From positions 21,800,537 to 21,864,536 of the forward strand of contig NC_057791.1 in NCBI RefSeq assembly GCF_014905175.1: 64,000 nucleotides of DNA, in the 5' to 3' direction. A program made the translations under genes and the position numbers. Under the pieces are notes generated by a model that saw only the letters and a list, made by a program, of their open reading frames with translations, was not told where the DNA came from and searched no databases. The stretch is from Aphidius gifuensis. Its lineage: Eukaryota; Arthropoda; Insecta; Hymenoptera; Braconidae. Shown piece after piece: positions 24,530-35,800 of this stretch (its first letter is position 1; each line of letters starts with the position of its first letter).

Positions 24530-25200
24530 TTATTCTATTTTATTTTAAAAGATAGCAGAGTACAGTAACTACGTGACAGAAAAATACACAATGTACTTTT
24601 TCTTATGTCGCATATTATTTTATTTTTGAGAATACGAAAAAAAAAAATTTACCAAGAATTTATTTAATATTTATACAAGGTATATACGTGTATTTTTTCC
24701 ACCCTTTTTTTCGACCCTTCTCGTGAATTTTATTCCAAAATAAAAATAGAAAATAGAAAATAGAAAATATGACTTTCGAAAAAAAAAATATAAAATAAAA
24801 TAAAACGAAAGAATACACTGTATCGGTTGACGCATTAATTATTCACATGGGATATAGACACGCAAGGGTTGCATTTTTCCATTTTTATTTTCCCTCTTGC
24901 AATATTTTTTTTTCCAGAAACATAAAAAAAAAACTCCTACTATGTACTCCGTCTTTCTTTGGCCATGCGTAGAAAAAAATAATATGTATATCCAGGAGAA
25001 GGGAGTCATTCTTCGTTCACCCTTCCTACTAGAACAGTCAGTAAAATAAAGCACTCCCACAAGTGTTTGTTGATATAGTGGACTTGATAAAAAAAATTTA
25101 CATCACATTCTATTGTAACGAAATAAAACTCGGATTTAAACAGTGACAAATAGCACGTATAGAGATTATTTATTTGCTCAATAACTATTGTACAACTAAT
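24530..25200 (-). repeat. Conserved odorant-receptor 5' flank, copy C
   Basis: Same landmarks as the OR-A flank: TTACCAAGAATTTATT near 24650, GACGCATTAATTATTCACATGG near 24829, GGCCATGCGTAG near 24961, AAGCACTCCCACAAGTG near 25050, and ATAGCACGTATAGAGATTAT near 25150. It ends shortly before an IFT121 3'-end scar, in the same order as beside the intact IFT121. Confidence 0.78.
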
Positions 25201-25284
25201 CACTATTTTTTGTAGAAAATTAAAATATAATTATATTTTAATTAAAATTAAAAAAACTACAAATAAAATAAATATTAAAATTTT

Positions 25285-25316
25285 TTACATATAACTAATA
25301 GTAGTGTGACAAAGTG
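25285..25316 (-). pseudogene. Scar of the IFT121 3' end (stop codon included)
   Basis: TTACATATAACTAATAGTAG and the next 12 bases are identical to 28936-28967, the last ten codons and stop of IFT121. Homology ends right after, where receptor-flank sequence resumes. Confidence 0.88.
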
Positions 25317-25319
25317 TAT

Positions 25320-25775
25320 ACTTGTACTTTTTTGTAACAACTTAAAAAGTTAGTTTTATTCTATTTCATTTCGAAAGATAACAGAATACAGTATCAATGT
25401 GAACGAAAAATATACAATGGACTTTTTCTTCTTTTTCTTATGTTGAATATTATGTATTTTATTTTTGAAAATACAAAAAAAAAATTTACCAAGAATTCAT
25501 TATATATTTATACTAGGCGAATATACGTGTATTTTTTTCCACCCTTTTTTTTCAACCCTTCTTGTAAATTTTATTTCAAAATAAAAATAGAAAATACGAC
25601 TTTTGAAAGAAAATATAAAATAAAATAAAAAGAGAGAATATTTTAATAAAATTTTAAAGAGAGTAGAAAAAAAAAATATATATTTCCAGGAGAAGGGAAT
25701 CATTTTTTGTTCAGCCTTCCTACTAGAACAGTTAGCATGAGAAAACTACTCCGAAGTGTCTGTTGAATAAAAAAG
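25320..25775 (-). repeat. Orphan receptor 5' flank (no gene attached)
   Basis: A second, diverged copy of the flank follows the OR-C flank, with CTTGTACTTTTTTGTAACAA, TTACCAAGAATTCATTATAT and CCTTCCTACTAGAACAG. Directly to its left, where the receptor would start, is only the IFT121 scar. It is probably the upstream region of a receptor copy that was deleted. Confidence 0.7.
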
Positions 25776-26530
25776 ATTCACAAGACGTTATTATCAATAT
25801 TGTCGATTATATATAAAGTCTTGTAATAAATTATATTTATCAGTATAAATATATCATTAAACAGCATCATCTAGTTTTCGTATTAATTTGTCAAAAAAAT
25901 TACCACGTATTTCGAGGTATCATATACAAGTATAATTGAAGAAATATTTATAACTCAATTGGCAAAAAATATTTAAAAATTAAAAAATAGGCTAAATTAA
26001 ATTTTTAAATTTCAGGGAAATATAATTTTTTGTAAAAAAAAAAAAAATAAATAAAATCAACTAATAAAGCTGCAATTTTAATTAGCTATCAATATACAAT
26101 AATTTTTTATTATGAGTCATAATTTAAGACTATTTTTGACTATTACAAAATAAATAACATCATGATAAAAGCGTCTTTTATTCGTAATAAATAAATTGTT
26201 GATAATTTCTTAGGTGATAATATCAAAGTTTATATTTATCCAGATGATCGGTTAAGAAGATTGAATGCCGAGTATGATAGTTTAATTAACTGTATGGAAA
26301 GAAAAAAAATTTAAACAAATTAGTTAAATTTGGTTTCTTCAAGTTTTCAGCTTGTTAAAATTATCTACTATATTTTTCATATACACAAGCAGTATATTAT
26401 TTATTTCTCTTGTTGATTGTAATTTAAACAAATTGTAACTATAAAATATTAATCGGCAATAGTATGAACTTTTGTCAGTGTAAATTCACCGACGATTCAT
26501 TTTTTCAATTGAGATTCTAACAACTATATT
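25585..26530. repeat. Segmental duplication, copy 2 (pairs with 19007-19990)
   Basis: Matches copy 1 through the flank remnant, IFT121 scar and receptor last exon. It leads into OR-D intron 4, where the Helitron-like insertion of OR-C is absent. Confidence 0.8.
25863..25930 (-). pseudogene. IFT121/WDR35 coding scar
   Basis: Second copy of the scar at 19316-19376. AGCATCATCTAGTTTTCGTA continues with TTAATTTGTCAA and CGTATTTCGAG, matching IFT121 near 30522-30590. It is non-coding. Confidence 0.7.
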
Positions 26531-28060
26531 TTTGAAATACTATTAATTAAAAAAAAAAAAAATAATGGAAAATAATCTAAAACTTTTATTGAAATTAATA
26601 AATTTAACGAAGCTTAAAATATAGAAAAAATTAAGATGCCAGAAATTAAATTCAAATTGATCAGGTGTAAAAAAAAAAATGTGCTTACATCATAATAATA
26701 ATGTAAATTGAATAAAAAATATAATTACATTAGTAAATGAATCAAGAGACAATTTCACGAAATGGCCACTTGTAAATACAACTGGATGCATGGTTCTTTT
26801 CATAATCATCATTAAATGTTTTTTAGTTGATAATTCAAATTGAGTCCAATCCATGCAATAAATTGCATTTTTAACGTGAATACTCTAATTTTAAAAAATT
26901 CATATAAAAAATAATTACAATAACTTATTAAAAAGATAAAAAAAAAAATTACCTCAATTGTTACTTGATTTCCTGTACAACAGAGTATAAATATTTGAAA
27001 AAAAATGCATATAAGATATAAAACAGTTGATGCAAAATTTGGATCATTATATTCAATTTGAGTCAATAAAATAACACTGACACACAAAATAATTGAACTT
27101 ATTGAATATTGTAAAAAAATAATTCCTGAAAAAATTTGATTACATCGTTCAGCCCATCTAAAACAAGAATTATTAAAAATAAAATTAATTTTATAATAAT
27201 GATAATAAGTAAAAAAATTGATTAAAATTTTACTCAACTGATAAATTTGAAGATGATGCTCAACACATTCACTGAGTTTCATTGTTTCTAATATAATTGA
27301 TTTTTCATCATCATATTTTTTAATATTACTCATGACATCAGGTAGTTTTTCAAAACGATGCTGTAGTATTGAAAATTGACAACAAATTTGATACATTAAC
27401 GATGGTATCAACGTGTCAAATGCAGCATTAATTGAAGCTCCATATGCATGAACCGTAAGTTGAAGCACATAAGTTAACCAAAAACTTATTGGTGATGTTG
27501 TGTAATCGTAGGGAACCCAGGCATTACATGAAAGAACTCGATTTGGTATATTTTTAATGCTTATTGAAAATACCATAACAAACGATGTCACTTCAATCAT
27601 ACTCATGTAAATAAATGTACTTTTACTATTGAATTTTAAAAGTAAATATAAAAAAAATTAATTATAACTAAACTAAAAAATTATAAATTATAATAAATTA
27701 CTTGATTATATCATTGTATTTATTTTGAATTCGTTTTTCAGCAATAGTTTGCGGTCGAAATGGATCTTTTCCGAGTAATATATTCATGTCATCAATCACA
27801 CATTTATTTATAATAACGGTAGCTGCTTTAACGCAAACACCAATCATTGATAAGAGCAGAAATGAATTATTAGCAATTTCTTCAATTTCTGCAGTTGATG
27901 TTACAAGATATAAAAATTCTGTAAATGTAATTGTGTAGAGAAGTAATATCATTAAATATGTGTAAATTGTGTAGAGATAAGTTTTCCATCCTTTAAACCA
28001 ATCACTTGGCTGCCAAAGTCCAACAATTGTTAGCAATAAAATTGTATATTTCAACATCAC
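26236..28060 (-). CDS. Odorant receptor OR-D (7tm_6), five exons
   Basis: Exons 28060-27702, 27625-27239, 27157-26953, 26884-26729 and 26289-26236 join to 386 residues with compact introns (76, 81, 68 and 439 bp). The start is MMLKYTILLLTIVGLWQPSD. Landmarks are RPQTIAEKRIQNKYN, HHLQIYQ, WAERCNQIFSGIIFLQYS, YCMDWTQFELSTKKHLMMIM and the C-terminal LIKLSYSAFNLLNRSSG. Intron 2 has no in-frame stop, so retaining it would insert 27 codons without truncation; the family frame instead needs the weak donor CA/GTTGAG. This is the cleanest copy and lies next to IFT121, so it may be closest to the ancestral arrangement. Ligand unknown. Confidence 0.88.
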
Positions 28061-28189
28061 GATAACAAAATAAAAAAATATTGTTTCAAAATTTCAGGTA
28101 ATATTAAAAAACTAATTTACGAAAAAATATGTTCGTTTTTCTAATTTATTTAAATTTTGTTGAACGTTTTTCTGTTTTTATCTACTTGT

Positions 28190-28880
28190 ACTTTGTTGTA
28201 ACAACTTATAACAATTTATAGAGTCAGTCTTATTCTATTTTATTTCAAAAGATATAGCAGAGATACAGTAACTATGTGAACGAAAATCATACAACTTTTT
28301 CTTATGTCGCATATTATTTTTGGAAATACGAAAAAAAAATTTACCAAGAATTCATTAAATATTTATACAAGCTATATACGTGTATTTTTTTCCACCCTTT
28401 TTTTTCAACCCTTCCAGTGAATTTTATTTCAAAATAAAAATAGAAAATATGACTTTTGAAAAAAAATATAAAATAAAATAAAACGAGAGAATATTTTCCA
28501 TCGATTGACGCATTAATTATTCACATGGGATATAGACACGCAAGGGTTGCATTTTTCCATTTTTATTTTCCCTCTTGCAATATTTTTTTTTCCAGCTAAG
28601 CGAAATAAAAAAATAAAAAACTCCTACTACTCCGTCTTTCTTCAGCCATGCGTAGAAAAAAATAATATGTATATCCAGGAGAAGGGAGTCATTCTTCGTT
28701 CAACCTTCCTACTAGAACAGTCAGTAAAATAAAGCACTCCCACAAGTGTTTGTTGATAAAAAAAATTTACATCACATTCTATTGTAACGAAATAAAATAA
28801 AATATACTCGAATTCAAACAGTGACAAATAGTACGCATAGAGATTATTTATTTACTCAAGCATTATTGTATAACTAATCA
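28190..28880 (-). repeat. Conserved odorant-receptor 5' flank, copy D
   Basis: Lies between IFT121 and OR-D and shares the landmarks of copies A and C (TTACCAAGAATTCATT near 28342, GACGCATTAATTATTCACATGG near 28507, GCCATGCGTAG near 28645, AAGCACTCCCACAAGTG near 28733). This is the arrangement the others appear to derive from, because here the flank still joins an intact IFT121 3' end. Confidence 0.78.
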
Positions 28881-28935
28881 CTATTTATTGTAAAAAAATA
28901 AAATATAATTAATGAAATAAATATATTGAAAATCT

Positions 28936-30958
28936 TTACATATAACTAATAGTAGTGTGACAAAGTGGACAAGCATTGATATTAACAATATCTCTTTCAG
29001 TTGCAGCATGATGTCGACAAACAGTACAAATCCAACAACTTGTTAAATCCATCAGTGGTTTGCCAGTAACAACACAAGCTGGAAATCTTGTCGTACAATT
29101 TGGACAAATAACACACCAATCCGGAACAAGACTTTCACAATTAACACATTCAGATTTATTATTTTTAATATCATTTGGTGAATTAATTAAAAATAATTTT
29201 AATGCTAATTCTTCATATTCAGTTTTTTTCGAATCTGTTATTTTGGATAAACCTTCTAATTTAATAAATGCTTTTGAGCATGTTGAAAATGAACGATTAA
29301 TTGCACTTGATAATGCAAGTAAACAATAAATATCTTCAGTATCTAAAATATCTTCATATTCACGTAATCTCAATGACGTTTTCATGGCAGCATCAAAATC
29401 ACCATTATAAATTTGACGATGAGCTAAAAGTAAGTAGTGATAAGCCTCAGCACCTCTCCAGGCATTTTCAATAATTCTTGAATCTTCATTGCTCTCAGTT
29501 AATCCCATGATGACATTACTACGTCCACCTTTTGATATTGGTGCACGATTTATATAATCTTCAATCAATAATGCAGCTAATACATATATTTTTTTAACTC
29601 TCATTGGATTTGTACGTAGCTTTGCTTGTTCTTCAGCCAACTTCACCAGTAATTTTGATGCTTCAATATAACAATTTGCACTTTTAAATAACTCAATTGC
29701 TTGTAAAATTTTACCATTTGATAATAAATGATTTGCATATTTATTTAATAGATCATTTATTTGTGCCATTTTATAAGTTTTTGCAAGATCAACAGCTTGA
29801 TCCCAGTGATTTAAACGAACACAAGTATCAACAGCTTGTTTAACATCACCATATTTAATATATGCTGCAACAGCTTGAGGACACATACCAACTGATGCCA
29901 ACATTCTTGCAAGTGTTTTTAATGTCAATGATTTATCAGGTAACTGATCAATTATTTTAGCTAATTCTTCATAATTTTCAAGCTTATAATAACACTGTAT
30001 CAACTCATCAATATTTCTTCCTTTTTCATAATATTCTTTAGCACTTTCCCAATTTTGTCGTTCAGCATAATAATCACCAATTTTATTGTATGCATGTTCC
30101 AATTGTTTATCACTACCACCAATACCAATTTTCATTAATTTTAATACTCTAAAATAATCACCAAGTTTTTGACGTAATTTAATTGCAAGATCTCTTCTAT
30201 CTTGTTCTAAATATAATTTTTCAGCTTCATCATAATCACCAAGAAATGCTGATATTTCAGCTGCTCTTAATTGTTCATTATGTATTGTATGAAGTCTTTT
30301 TATAAATTGTATTCCAAGAAAATCAGTACAACGTACCATTGCATTTTCTGCCATTTCAAGATTTTTTAATTTTAATGCTGATTCAGCTAATAAACGCCAT
30401 AATCTTGAATGTGGATTATCTTGTATAAAATCATGTGCTTCTTTTAATCCAACTTTATTTAATAAATCTTTTGTATCTCTCAATGATTTAACTTCAAGAT
30501 CAACAATTAAATCTTTTCTTGTATCATCTGGTTTTTGTATTAATTCATCAAGAAGAATACAACGTATTTCAAGATCATTAAAACAACAAATATAACCAGA
30601 ACATGATAGGGGTTCTTCTGGATCAATACCACGAATAACATACATACGTGTTTTTTCCATAATTGCAAGTAACGATGGATTATCCTGTGCCCAACACATT
30701 GCCCATACTTCTTTTTTTTCAAACTTTGATACATCTTCTTTTTCATCATCATCATCATTTAATTTTTTAGCATCTAAATCAATCATTGTAAGTATACCAG
30801 TTGTATCAATTAATGAGGCACGTGTTGAATCACAATTAATTGAAATTTCATGTAAACGTGATGATGCTGTATAACGATTTGTCAATGTTATTTGTGGCAA
30901 TGAATATTTTTGTATCATTCCTGATTCTCTAGCAATTAATAAAATTAGAAAGTAATGT
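28936..30958 (-). CDS. WDR35: Intraflagellar transport protein 121 / WDR35, C-terminal half
   Basis: IFT121 is a subunit of the IFT-A complex that drives retrograde transport and membrane-protein entry in cilia; in insects that includes the cilia of chemosensory neurons. One uninterrupted exon encodes about 673 residues, starting at acceptor TCGCAG (ends 30959). It begins HYFLILLIARESGMIQKYSL, which lies at the end of the beta-propeller part in WDR35. The TPR-like helical region follows (DNPHSRLWRLLAE, RRDLAIKLRQKLGDYFRVLK, NHWDQAVDLAKTY, NAWRGAEAYHYLLLAHRQIY). The end has the paired-cysteine zinc-binding segment (CVNCESL, CVICPNC, CWICTVCRHH, CPLCH). The roughly 480-500 residue N-terminal WD40 part is not visible upstream, where another gene begins. 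Upstream in-frame extension to 30972 starts at TTG and is not a credible start. Confidence 0.93.
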
Positions 30959-31019
30959 CTGCGACACAACAAACACCAGTAGAGTAAAAAAGATAAAAAA
31001 TAAAATTTTTTTTTTATTC

Positions 31020-31090
31020 AACAATATGAATTGCGCATGCGCTAATAAACCGGTCACATCTGTTGGTGTTCTGCTCAGTGCGACTCATTC
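31020..31090. promoter_or_regulatory. Promoter-like patch with NRF-1/ewg palindrome
   Basis: TGCGCATGCGC at 31032-31042 matches the NRF-1 (insect Ewg) site. About 35 bp further is CTCAGTG, an initiator-like sequence with its A at 31077. This patch of higher GC lies between the IFT121 exon and the glypican start, so it probably drives the glypican rightward and could fire in both directions. Start positions are inferred. Confidence 0.55.
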
Positions 31091-31525
31091 CGTGGAAGGA
31101 AGAGGATTGCCCTTTCATTTTTTATCCTTAAAAAAAATTCCAATATAAAAATTAACAAAATTACTCCAAAATTTTCTCTATATTTTTAGCTTAATTTATT
31201 AGCTATCAAATATATATTTACATATATTTTTATTTGTTTTAAAACATTATGTCAAAAGTTCAAAGTGCATCAAAGTGATCAAATCTTCAACTGTTTTTAG
31301 CTTGTAATTTTTTCATAATTTTTTTTTTATTTTTCACTTGTGTTTTATTTAATTTATTTTTTAAATTAAAATTTAATTTTGACTTTGTAACAAGTGTTAA
31401 ATGTTTATTATAATAAATGTGGTTTAATTGAAGAAAAAAAAAAAAAAAATTTCTAAAAAGAAAAGTGTATTAAATTACAGGATATATAAAGTAGAAAAAA
31501 TAAAAAAAAAAATAATTACTCCATA
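31091..31525 (+). other. Putative glypican 5'UTR
   Basis: AT-rich leader between the promoter-like patch and the glypican ATG. It has no conserved frame. A 5'UTR intron cannot be excluded. Confidence 0.4.
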
Positions 31526-31679
31526 ATGTATTATTTTTTAAAATTGTGGGTACTTTTTGGATTTTATTTTTGTTCAGTTATTATTTCTGCTGATGGAAAA
31601 CTTAATTGTGATGCAGTTAAAAGTTACTTTGAGGAACAAGGTTTTCCAGCAACTGACATACCCAAGGATCCAATATCAT
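31526..31679 (+). CDS. Glypican (dally/dally-like type), signal-peptide exon
   Basis: Glypicans are GPI-anchored heparan-sulfate proteoglycans that shape Wnt, Hedgehog and BMP gradients at the cell surface. The ATG begins a signal peptide (MYYFLKLWVLFGFYFC) followed by NCDAVKSYFEEQGF and ATDIPKDPIS. This fits the glypican N-terminus, where a Cys-x-x-Val...Phe...Gly-Phe pattern leads to an acidic/proline stretch and Ile-Ser. It resembles the GPC4/6 (dally-like) branch more than dally, but 51 residues cannot settle this. The exon ends in phase 1 at CAT/GTAAGT. The remaining exons are not found in the window except possibly the doubtful one at 53950-54044. Confidence 0.7.
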
Positions 31680-32739
31680 GTAAGTTATATCAATTATCAT
31701 TTTATAATATTAACAAACAAGTAAAACAACTGGTATATACTTTCGAAAAAAAAAAGTTATTTTTTTTTACTCCGAGTGTCATTATTGTGTTAATAATTTA
31801 AAAGTAGATAGGGGTGTTTCTATTGACACTAGAAAACGAGTTGAGCCAAAAAGAAAAATAAAACAAAAATAAATATGATAGAAAAAAAATAGGAGGGACA
31901 AATATAAAAGTATGTACTTATACAAAAGGAAATGTAAAAAATTAAAAAAATAAATCAGCCGGTTATTTCTCTCAACGGGATGCAACAGGAACATTGTTGT
32001 CATGTCTTTGTTATTATTTCGCATTTGCATATGTCAGTGTATTTAAAAATGCGTATATTTTAATGTACATTGCAAATATTTTTTCTATAAATTTTAACAT
32101 AATATCATATGAATACAATTACATGTAATGTATTCAAATTATACATTTTAAAAATAAATACTTATAACAAACAGTAGTTGCAAAAAAAAAATGAAGTTAG
32201 TATAATAATTTAACTTTCATTATTTTTATAATTTAACAATTGAATATTTATAAAGCTGAATATTTACTTTTGCATGTATCATGATTAATTTATGGGGCTT
32301 CGTTATATCGATTTGATAATAGAGACAGAAATATATAAATTGTGAAATTGATATCCATATATCCAAGCAAAAGGGTTGTAATCCTCCTACTAACTCCAAA
32401 AAAAAACAAAAACAATATTCTGTTGTATTTAAAAATCATCAATTAATTAGATTTTATTTATTTTTATCAAATTAATTAAATTAAATTATCTTCAAACAAA
32501 AAAAAAAAATCTTTACTCAATTAAAAAATTATAATCTCAATTTCTAATTGATAATATTGATAAAATTATTAACAAAAAAAGAGAAAAAAAAATTTGTGAT
32601 TTCGATTGAAGAAATGATGATGATAAAGCAAGAAAGAATTTGCGATAAAAAAATTTCGAAATGAAAAAAAAAAGAGCATGTATAGTTGAATGCATGTATA
32701 AACGAAATATATACAACCAATCGGTCTCTCTTTGGTTTG

Positions 32740-32830
32740 CACGCGTCCATCTGAAAGGGATTCGCCAATGTATATAAAAGGGACCGCAACGAGAGAGCGT
32801 AAAAAGAGCACTCTCTTCATTCTCCCTATA
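32740..32830 (+). promoter_or_regulatory. TATA-type core promoter candidate
   Basis: TATATAAAAGGGACC (32771-32785) is followed by GAGAGAGCG and, at 32817-32822, an exact initiator TCATTC. The TATA-to-initiator spacing (46 bp) is wider than ideal, so the start may lie nearer 32803. It may be an alternative glypican promoter about 1.1 kb inside intron 1. No clear coding exon follows. Confidence 0.35.
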
Positions 32831-35800
32831 ATCATTATCGTATGTATATATGTAGTAATCCATGTCTGGCAAACGGTACCTATTTCTCTCTTTTTTTCTT
32901 TCCCCTCACTCATTCACTCTACTCATTCTTATTTTTTTTTCATTTTTTAAAATTGTTTCTAGCTCTCTCTCTTTCTCTCTTCTGACTCATTCACTAACTC
33001 TTTCTCACTCTGGTTATAAATCTCTTGACAAGGGTGTGAGACCTTTCTTCTCCTGAGGGTTAAAAAATATATATATATATTTATTTTTTTTCTTTATCAT
33101 TATCAAAACTTGGCCCTACATACTTTTTATCCACCTTTTTTTCTCTTCTTGATTTATTCATTTAGCCTTTTTTTTTTTCTTATCTATTTTTTTGCTTTTT
33201 TTTTTTCATTCATATATCCTCTTGTGGATATATGTATTTTTGTTATTATTTTTTTTTTGGAGCTTCTTTATGATACGACAAATAAATTATAGAACAACAT
33301 TTTGAATATAATGTGTAGAATGAAACCATAAATATAAATCAGCCGAGCAAATAGCTGCTGTAGATTTATTCGATGAGTTCTGCTTGTCTTCTAATTTGTG
33401 GTATATATATATTTTTTTTTAATTTTATTTTCATCATACAAGTATCGTTTATTACACCCTTAAAAATTAAAATCAAAAGTTTTTTAAAAATAAAAACTAG
33501 TTTATTTTTTTATTTATTTAATAAATTGTCAAATGAATGATAAAAAAAATTAAGAATTTTATAAATTGACATAGGTTTTAAATTTATAGCCAATGAATTT
33601 TGCAAGTTTTTTAAAATTGACTTATGACATTCGATAATAACAAAAATAAATAAAAATAATTTTTTTTAGATGCTGGTAATTTTTTAAATTGATAATAATG
33701 ATATTTAAAAAATTTATTACTTATTTTTTTTCGTGGTATTTGAATATTTGCTGTATGAGAAATTTTCCAGTTGAATAATAATATAAACCGTTCGACAAGT
33801 GATGCTAATTGATACATTACAGTGTAAGGTATTTACCGGTTGAGATTAAAGTTTAACCTTATGGGAAATATTTTTTTTTTAAATTAAACAAAAGAAACTA
33901 CTAGTTATAAAAAAAAATTAAAGAAAAAGTAAATTTATCATTTAATGAATGCTTGTTGTTTTTAAGATTATGCTTGATATTTATTTATGCTTGTATTATT
34001 AACATTAAATTACATGTGTGGTCGTGCACATTTGCAAGATAACTATGCCAGTGTAAATATACAGTTAAATGTCTATTTGTCACGTACTATAAATTACATT
34101 ATATTATTATTATTCATTTCGATTTGTTCAATAAATCCATGTACACCAAACAATTTCGTTTTATTTTTTTTTCATCAATTTTTATATTCATCGAAACGTG
34201 ATAAATTCATTGATTTATATATTGCTCCAATTTGAATGTCATCATTTTTTTTTTAACAAATTAATTATTGTTATTTGTTGTGAAAAAAAAATAACAGTGT
34301 GAAAAAAAATAAATGAAAATAAGCGTTTCAAAAATTCAATCTTTTTTTTACGTTAAAAAATTTAAAATAATTATTTTAAAATTGTTTATAACAATTGATA
34401 TTATTATTAATTTATTTTATTTATTTTCCTGGATCTTTAAATGATATTGTATTGTCAAAATAAAATCACCTGTTGTTGTTTTTTAAATTTTTCGAGCCAC
34501 GAAAAAAAAAAAGAAAATACTCCAAAAGTTAATTTCATTGATTTGAACTTTAAAATTTAACTAAAAATTATTAAAAACAATAAAAATAAAAATAAAACAA
34601 ATAAATATATTTAATCATTGTTTTTTAAATGTCAAAAATATACTGAAAATTTAATTTTTAGTAAATAAGAGAAAGACTAGGACTACTAGGAGAAAAAAAA
34701 AAATACATATACTGATTTTGACAATGCTATTATTCACGATTTGATCCGGCTAATCCGCTTTTTTTTGGTTTATTCTTTTATATACAATTTTTTTTTTTTA
34801 TTTTATTTTACAAAAGAAGTATTCGGGTGGGCTGATTTTTTTATTTTTTCGTCCTGGTATTTCTCTGGATCTTCTTCTTGTTCATCTTTGGCTCGATGAC
34901 CGCCATCGAAGAAAGAATGAAAAAAGAGCAAAATTATTATGTGTATACTGAGTGAAAAAAAAAAAAGTGTGTGATTAACGACGTGGAAGCCCTTAAATAT
35001 ATATATATATATTTCGCGTGACCATTTGAATTTTTTGTGATTAGTAGTATTAGTTTCGTGGATTACAATAGAAAATTCAAGGGATCATTAGTGATATTCG
35101 AACTATGAATTTTATGCTCTTCTAGATTATGTCTTTCAAAAGAATAAAAATCGACCAGTAATAATCCTTTGCAGTGTGGAAAATCATTCACAAGTGTTTA
35201 AGAAAAAAAAAAAAAAGAAGAATAAAAATACCAGAGTTATTCTAAATAAAATTTTCTACGAGTAATAAAAATAACCAAGAGATAGTATAATCAACAAAAT
35301 TGAACATTATTTATAATAATAAATAATAATATAATGATTTTTAAAATAAAAAAAAAATCTTACAAGGTGAATAAGTCACATTTCAACCCCATTCTCATTA
35401 TAATTATTTCTCTGAAAATTTTTTCTTATTTTTCTGTAAATTCTCTTGTTAATAACAACAATTTTTTTGTTATTATTTAAAAAGTTATACAAGATAAAAA
35501 AATTGTCAAATTTATTAACATTTATTAAAGAAATAAAAAAAAATTAGAAATCGAAATTTAATTTATATTTTAACATTTAGCAAATATTTTTCGATTTTTT
35601 TTTTCTATAAAAACACTAGAGAAATGATTTAGAAATTGGCAAATAATTATTCGGTTTTAAATTATTTTTTAAATATTTTTAGTGATTGTAAAAAATTATT
35701 TTTCATATTAATTAAATTGCTGGACTATTTTTTGGCATTTAAAATGATTTAAATTTATTTTTTTTATATTTCTATCACTGCAATGAATAATAACAATCTA

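Noticed and set aside
30959..30972. N-terminal start of IFT121 at 30972
   Set aside because: The codon there is TTG, and the stretch crosses a splice acceptor; homology begins at 30958 or later.
31028..31120. Short - strand frame beginning MKGQSSSFHG in the promoter patch
   Set aside because: It does not resemble the WDR35 N-terminus and probably reflects the local rise in GC.
32537..33300. Cluster of Phe-rich frames after the TATA-like site
   Set aside because: They arise from poly-T and TCTC tracts, and none has a domain or clear splice context.
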